From: DASQYE01 sp036389675
GTDB lineage: Bacteria > Acidobacteriota > Blastocatellia > Pyrinomonadales > Pyrinomonadaceae
Assembly: GCA_036389675.1 (NCBI GenBank)
Contig: DASVWI010000023.1
Location: forward strand, 92,087 to 156,086
Direction: 5' to 3'
DNA length: 64,000 nt
Shown here piece after piece: positions 59,449-64,000 of the stretch. The notes below the pieces were generated by a model. That model was not told where the DNA came from, did not search any database, and was given only the letters and a program-made list of their open reading frames with translations. Numbering within the stretch: the first letter of the stretch is position 1; every line of letters begins with the position of its first letter. Made by a program: the position numbers and the translations under genes.

Positions 59449-61005
59449 ATGATAAATAGAATGAGACAGGTAATCTTGACGGCGCTGGTGATGGCGCTGG
59501 TCGGCGCGGGATTCTCCGTGCAGGCGCAACGTATCTCGCGCACACAGGAGCGCAGCGTTCGACAGCTTATCAACAGGGTCGAGCGTCGCACTTCTGATTT
59601 CCGCGTGAGCCTTGATGCGTCAATCGACGGAAGCCGGATTGACGGAACGCGCAGGGAAGACAACATCAACCAGTTCGTGCTGGATTTTCAGAATTCCGTA
59701 ACCCGTCTGCGCCAGAGCTTCAACCAGCGGCAGGCTTCGACGGCGGACATGCAGGAGGTGCTTAATCGCGCCGCAGTGATCAACGATTTCCTGCTCCGCA
59801 TACGCACGTCGGCGCGAGTCCAGACCGATTGGGCTGGCGTCAGGCAAGACCTCGATGAGCTTGCGCGCATCTACGGTGTTTCGTGGAACTGGAACACCAC
59901 CACGACCACAGGGAATTATCCGCAGACCGGCGGACGCGGCGGTTACGCGGCCAACAGGCTGACGGGCACTTTCCGTCTAGACACTTCGCGCAGCGACGAC
60001 GCTCGTAGTATGGCGGAACGCGCGACGCGTACTCTGCCCTACAGAGATCGACAGAGAGCGCTCGATGCTTTGACGGCTCGTCTGGAATCGCCCGATCAGA
60101 TCGCCATTGATCGTCGCGGACGCAGCGTCACCATAGCTTCGACGCGCGCGCCGCAGATCACCTTTGAGGCCAACGGGCAGGAGTCTGTCGAGACAATGCC
60201 GAGTGGGCGCACCGTGCGCGTGCGGGCAACGCTCATGGGAGATCAACTGAGCGTCAGCTCCGCTGGTGATCGTGACAACGATTTCACCGTCACCTTTGAT
60301 CCGATAGAAGGCGGCCAGCGCCTGCGCGTCACGCGCCGCATCAGTAACATAAATCTGAGCAGCCCCGTGGTGGTGCAGAGCATCTACAACCGGACGGATG
60401 ACGTGGCCCGTTTTGAAATCTATAACGGCACGACCTATCCGACCAATAACTATCCGACCAACACGACCGCGAGCGGTGACTTCATCATCTCGAACGGGAC
60501 GCTGCTGGTGGCGACGCTCAACGAGGATCTGTCGTCCAGGAATTCTCGCGAGAACGACCGTTTCACCATGACGGTGCGCGAGCCTTCGCAGTACGACGGC
60601 GCGATCATCGAGGGTTACATCTCTAACGTCAGCAACGGTGGCCGTATCACCGGTCGCTCCGAGATGACGCTCAACTACGAGCGCATACGCATGCGCGATG
60701 GCCGCACCTACAGGTTCGCCGGACTGACGGAGAGCCTGCGCTCATTGAACGGCGAGACGGTGCGTGTGGATAACGAGGGAAGCGTAGAGGGCAGCAATCA
60801 AACCAACAAGACTGCGACGCGCGCTGCCATCGGTACTGCCGTCGGAGCCATTATCGGCGCGATTGCCGGTGGTGGTAAGGGCGCTGCTATCGGCGCGGTC
60901 GTCGGCGCAGGCGCGGGCGCGGGCTCAGTCTACGTTCAGGGAAGCAATAACCTTGAGCTGATGAGCGGCACGGAGGTCTCAATCCGCGCGACCGGCCCCA
61001 GATAA
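59449..61005 (+). CDS. Exported protein with C-terminal glycine zipper
   Basis: A 518-residue protein with a signal peptide (residues 1-26). A helical region (about 30-130) is followed by a segment of about 150-310 with repeated beta elements (LTGTFRLDTSRSDDARSMAE and FEANGQESVETMPSGRTV). A predicted envelope-type beta domain follows (GTLLVATLNEDLSSRNSREN, GAIIEGYISNVSNGG). The C terminus has a glycine-zipper segment (AIGTAVGAIIGAIAGGGKGA) that can insert into membranes. Such YMGG-like proteins are frequent in Acidobacteria; function unknown. The ATG at 59449 follows GGAGGGAAAG. Confidence 0.78.
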   Translation: MINRMRQVILTALVMALVGAGFSVQAQRISRTQERSVRQLINRVERRTSDFRVSLDASIDGSRIDGTRREDNINQFVLDFQNSVTRLRQSFNQRQASTADMQEVLNRAAVINDFLLRIRTSARVQTDWAGVRQDLDELARIYGVSWNWNTTTTTGNYPQTGGRGGYAANRLTGTFRLDTSRSDDARSMAERATRTLPYRDRQRALDALTARLESPDQIAIDRRGRSVTIASTRAPQITFEANGQESVETMPSGRTVRVRATLMGDQLSVSSAGDRDNDFTVTFDPIEGGQRLRVTRRISNINLSSPVVVQSIYNRTDDVARFEIYNGTTYPTNNYPTNTTASGDFIISNGTLLVATLNEDLSSRNSRENDRFTMTVREPSQYDGAIIEGYISNVSNGGRITGRSEMTLNYERIRMRDGRTYRFAGLTESLRSLNGETVRVDNEGSVEGSNQTNKTATRAAIGTAVGAIIGAIAGGGKGAAIGAVVGAGAGAGSVYVQGSNNLELMSGTEVSIRATGPR

Positions 61006-61058
61006 AACGTAAACCATCAACCGGCGCGAGAAGCATTACTCAAGCCGGGAGAGTAACA

Positions 61059-61121
61059 GCGGCGAGAGAAGCGGTGACGAGCAATGATTCGTCACGACCG
61101 CTTCTCTCGCCGCTTTTCTTT
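61059..61121 (+). terminator. Rho-independent terminator after the Gly-zipper gene
   Basis: GCGGCGAGAGAAGCGG pairs with CCGCTTCTCTCGCCGC, extended by TGACGA/TCGTCA past a bulge, and is followed by TTTTCTTT. Confidence 0.9.
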
Positions 61122-61141
61122 ATCCAGGACAGATGCAAACA

Positions 61142-61225
61142 GGATGGACAGAGAGAGTCTGGATAAAGAAATTGCTATGAGACATTAATGCTTTCAGTTT
61201 TTATCCTGACCCTCTCTGTCCATCC
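61142..61225. repeat. Intergenic palindrome R11, GGATGGACAG-word type
   Basis: GGATGGACAGAGAGAGTCTG at 61142-61161 (arm to 61167) pairs with the right arm at 61200-61225 over 26 positions with two mismatches; loop of 32 bases. It lies between the terminator and the phosphatase gene. Confidence 0.8.
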
Positions 61226-61320
61226 CCGTTGATTCATTTCCAAAACCCGTTCATCATTTTCCGGCAACATGGTAGGATTCCTTGGCCCATATATCCTGCT
61301 AAGGAGTAGAGAGAACCGAA

Positions 61321-62607
61321 TTGCCCAGCGCGACCACTATCCTCAGTGACTTGCCGGATGATGTGCGTTTGCACCGTCTGGAAGCCCTCGTTGTGGCTAG
61401 CGAGACTCTGCAACGCGCTTCCGGGCTGGACGACATCCTGCACGCTATCCTTGATCTGGTCTCAACCCAGCTTGATTGCGAGCGCGCCACGGTCTTCCTG
61501 CGCGACCGTCGAACGGGCCGCCTGCACGCGCGACAGGTGACAGGCCCTACGCCGCTCGACATCGTGCTGGAAAGGGGCGTCGGCGTGGCGGGCTTCGTAG
61601 CCGAAACGGGCGAGAATGTCCTGATTAACGACGTGCGCTCCGACCCGCGTTTCGATCCTTCGACCGACAGGCGAACCGGATTTCTCACAAGGAATATGCT
61701 CTGCGTCCCTTTGCGAAAACCCGAAGGCACGCTGATGGGCTCGCTACAGGCCATCAACTCACAGCACGGCGAGTTCTCTGACGCAGACCTCGCTTACCTT
61801 GCTTCGTTCGGGGCGCTGGCCGCCATCGCCGTCGAGCGCGAACAGTTGGCTCAGGAGGCAGTCCGCGCGCAGCTGCTTTCGACAGAGCTTGAGCTGGCGC
61901 GCAAAATTCAGCAGCGATTGCTTCCGCCTACGGGTAAGCTGGATTTGCCCGCGCCGTTTTCCGCCTGGGGGGCGAGCCAGGCGTGCTACGACGTGGGCGG
62001 GGATACTTACGACGTGGTGATGCTCTCTTCGGGCGAGTGTGCCTTCTGGGTGGCGGATGTTTCCGGCAAGGGGATCGGCGCGGCGCTGCTGATGACGACG
62101 CTGCAAACGGAGCTGCGCGCACTGATTCGCATGGAGCGAGACCTCGCCCGCCTCGCCTCAGAGTTGAACACGCGTGTTACGACGGTCGCGCCGCTGGGCA
62201 CATATGCGACCCTTTTTCTGGGCGTCCTCTCAGCCGACACGGGCAGGCTCAAATTCGTCAACGCCGGCCATCTGCCGCCGATCTGGGCCAAGGGTCAGGC
62301 CGCGAGCCAGACGGAGTTTGAAGCGAGCGGTATGCCCATAGGACTCCTGCCGGGCAGCTTTTATGAGGCGGGAGAGACCACCTTCAGGAGGGGCGAGCGG
62401 CTGGCGCTCTTCAGCGATGGTGTGACGGATGCCGAGAATACTTCGGGCGAGACTTTCGAGTCAGCCGGGGTGATCAGGGGTCATGCCGGCATCCTTTCGC
62501 GTGAGGTGGAGCAGATCGGCACAGCCTTTTTTGAGGAGCTTGATCGCTTCCGCATCGGCGCTCCCGCCAAAGACGACACGACCTATCTGGTGATCGGCCT
62601 CGATTGA
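61321..62607 (+). CDS. GAF-domain PP2C (SpoIIE/RsbU-type) phosphatase
   Basis: A 428-residue regulator. Residues of about 22-180 form a GAF domain (LEALVVASETLQRASGLDDI, GVAGFVAETGENVLINDVRS). The PPM phosphatase domain spans about 190-425, with YDVGGDTYDVV, FWVADVSGKGIGAALLMTTL and LALFSDGVTDAENTSGE supplying the metal-binding Asp residues. It should dephosphorylate an anti-sigma antagonist or similar partner, which is not encoded nearby. The start is TTG 61321, 14 bases after AAGGAG; the start is not certain. Confidence 0.9.
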   Translation: MPSATTILSDLPDDVRLHRLEALVVASETLQRASGLDDILHAILDLVSTQLDCERATVFLRDRRTGRLHARQVTGPTPLDIVLERGVGVAGFVAETGENVLINDVRSDPRFDPSTDRRTGFLTRNMLCVPLRKPEGTLMGSLQAINSQHGEFSDADLAYLASFGALAAIAVEREQLAQEAVRAQLLSTELELARKIQQRLLPPTGKLDLPAPFSAWGASQACYDVGGDTYDVVMLSSGECAFWVADVSGKGIGAALLMTTLQTELRALIRMERDLARLASELNTRVTTVAPLGTYATLFLGVLSADTGRLKFVNAGHLPPIWAKGQAASQTEFEASGMPIGLLPGSFYEAGETTFRRGERLALFSDGVTDAENTSGETFESAGVIRGHAGILSREVEQIGTAFFEELDRFRIGAPAKDDTTYLVIGLD

Positions 62608-62843
62608 GATTATTCTCAACCAATCCCTAAGCCCGAAGCGAAAAGCCTCCCCGTGGTCGCTGCACACGGATGAGTGCTGTGATATCATCGGCTCGCCCCG
62701 ACGCGTTGACTCACACAAAGGACGAGGCGAGGCATAATTAACAACTCAGCTCTGTGTTCAGGCGTTTAGAAGGTCTCAGTCTCAACCGACGCCGCGACAG
62801 GCCAGCAGAGCTTATCAGCAAAAGCTAAAGTGGGAGGATAAGT

Positions 62844-63233
62844 ATGGCTGCGATTTTGGTGGTTGATGACGATGATACTATCCGCGACACGCTCTACGAT
62901 CTGTTGTCCGAGGAGCATCGTTGTCACACGGCGGAGACGGCGGAAAACGCGCTGAAATTATTGGACTCGGAATTTTATGATGTCGTCCTGACAGACATCT
63001 CCATGCCGGGCCTGAGCGGGCTTGAGTTGTTGGGCCAAGTCCGTCAGCGCTACCCGGACACCCCTGTGATTATTATCTCCGGCATCAACGATCAGGAGCA
63101 TGCCAAGGGGATGATTAAGATGGGAGCGTTCGATTATTTACTGAAACCCTTCCGCCTTGAGGATGTCGAGGCGAGCATCAACAGGGCAGTCGGATATCAC
63201 AGAGGATTGGTAGAGGGCCGGGGCAAGAGCTAG
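62844..63233 (+). CDS. CheY-like response regulator
   Basis: A 129-residue single-domain receiver. Acid pocket VVDDDDTI, phosphorylation site Asp in DVVLTDISMPGLSG (residue about 53), Ser/Thr in VIIISGIN and Lys in YLLKPFRLEDV are all present. No output domain. The ATG at 62844 has GGGAGG upstream. It could be the partner of the hybrid kinase encoded convergently at 63274. Confidence 0.92.
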   Translation: MAAILVVDDDDTIRDTLYDLLSEEHRCHTAETAENALKLLDSEFYDVVLTDISMPGLSGLELLGQVRQRYPDTPVIIISGINDQEHAKGMIKMGAFDYLLKPFRLEDVEASINRAVGYHRGLVEGRGKS

Positions 63234-63273
63234 ACGTTCGAAGGCGCGCGGGCTGACGGTGGCTGCTATAGTC

Positions 63274-64000
63274 TCAGGCAGCCACTGTCAGGGTCGTCAT
63301 CTTAGCCTTCTCGGCGTGCCGTTTTTTAACCTCGCGCGCCAGCTCGGAGATTCGTCTCATATCGAAAGGCTTGGTCACTACCCAGTCAACCTGTGCCCCC
63401 TTCTGTTCGGCTGAGCCGACGGCTTCGCCCCATCCGGTAATGACCGCCAGCGGCACGTCGCTATCACGCGCGCGTATGGCGTCGGCCAATTCCCAGCCGC
63501 TCATTTCCGGCATCCCTATGTCGGTGAAAATCGCGTCGAAGTTTCCCGCGTCGAAGAGTACGAGGGCTTTCTGGCCGTCGTCGGCCAAAACGGCCTGACA
63601 TCCTTCGTTCTCAAGGATGTCGCGCAGAAGCTCCCTCACATAAGCTTCGTCGTCAACCACCAGCACCCTCGGCTGTTGTATAGCAGGCGGGTGCGTGCTG
63701 TTCGCCGTCACCCCGTCCAGAATCGAGACCACAGAAGCAACGCTTTCTTTGGCTGCCTGAGCCTTAGCCTCAGCCGTGGCAATGGGCAATCTGATCTTGA
63801 AGGTCGTGCCCCTGCCCACTTCCGACTCCGCCTCCACCGTCCCCTCGTGCCTGCGGATAATGCCGTAGCTCACAGCCAATCCCAACCCCAGCCCGGCCTT
63901 CCCCTTCGTCGTAAAGAACGGGTCGAATATTCTGGAGCGCACCTCTTCGCTCATCCCCATGCCCGTGTCAGAGACGGCGATCTCAATAGCTCCCTCGATC
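63274..64000 (-). CDS. Hybrid sensor histidine kinase, C-terminal part
   Basis: Partial gene that runs off the window's right end. The visible part has the end of the ATPase domain, with the G1 box (VSDTGMGM) and F box (FDPFFTTKGKAGLGLGLAVSYG), then a linker and a C-terminal receiver domain (VLVVDDEAYVRELLRDILEN, phosphorylatable Asp in AIFTDIGMPEMSG, WVVTKPFDMRRI). The reading frame is open through base 64000, so the sensor and dimerisation domains lie beyond. It converges with the single-domain regulator at 62844. Confidence 0.9.
   Translation of the reverse strand, partial: IEGAIEIAVSDTGMGMSEEVRSRIFDPFFTTKGKAGLGLGLAVSYGIIRRHEGTVEAESEVGRGTTFKIRLPIATAEAKAQAAKESVASVVSILDGVTANSTHPPAIQQPRVLVVDDEAYVRELLRDILENEGCQAVLADDGQKALVLFDAGNFDAIFTDIGMPEMSGWELADAIRARDSDVPLAVITGWGEAVGSAEQKGAQVDWVVTKPFDMRRISELAREVKKRHAEKAKMTTLTVAA

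Overview
The window is a GC-rich, densely coded bacterial chromosome segment. It most likely comes from an Acidobacteriota member, probably class Blastocatellia. This is inferred from a VWFA-related protein of the acidobacterial type, an Oar-like outer-membrane receptor with an N-terminal carboxypeptidase-regulatory domain, a complete Tad locus, paired lytic transglycosylases and a methylmalonyl-CoA mutase split into two genes. There are no insertion sequences, prophage genes, rRNA genes or CRISPR arrays. One tRNA (Pro-CGG) and a 6S RNA were found.

Layout. 1-5835: pheS-pheT, a small coiled-coil gene with zapA, 6S RNA, a YmdB-type phosphoesterase and a convergent thioesterase. 5947-15316: a secreted HExxH protein, a GNAT enzyme and an acyl-CoA catabolic group (carboxyltransferase, AtuA-like protein, Nudix hydrolase, detached AtuA C-terminal domain, epoxide-hydrolase-like protein, enoyl-CoA hydratase), interrupted by an exported arginine-cluster protein. 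15828-23411: an Oar-like receptor, then on the minus strand divIC and the mutase operon. A decayed phosphoglucomutase gene lies just upstream of divIC. 24292-40155: a sigma-54 activator, an M50-like protease and a full Tad (Flp) pilus locus with two Flp pilins and an AAA+ ATPase at its end. 40210-43458: a LysM/SLT transglycosylase and two envelope proteins. 43935-45962: a large radical SAM protein resembling tetraether/membrane-spanning lipid synthases. 46236-49104: rpsU, surE, pcm, dedA and tRNA-Pro. 49218-61005: mostly envelope and exported proteins, with a 48-residue metallothionein at 58346-58492. 61321-64000: a GAF-PP2C phosphatase, a response regulator and the end of a hybrid histidine kinase.

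Three things stand out. First, at least eleven inter-gene (mostly stop-to-start) imperfect palindromes share one architecture but are built from different short words; several end a few bases before a start codon that has no Shine-Dalgarno sequence. Second, the Tad locus is preceded by a near-consensus sigma-54 promoter and two copies of TGACAAC-N5-GCGACAAG, directly downstream of a sigma-54 activator gene, which suggests dedicated control. Third, the radical SAM protein is a candidate for making the membrane-spanning lipids known from this group. Function calls rest on motifs read by eye; no database search was run.
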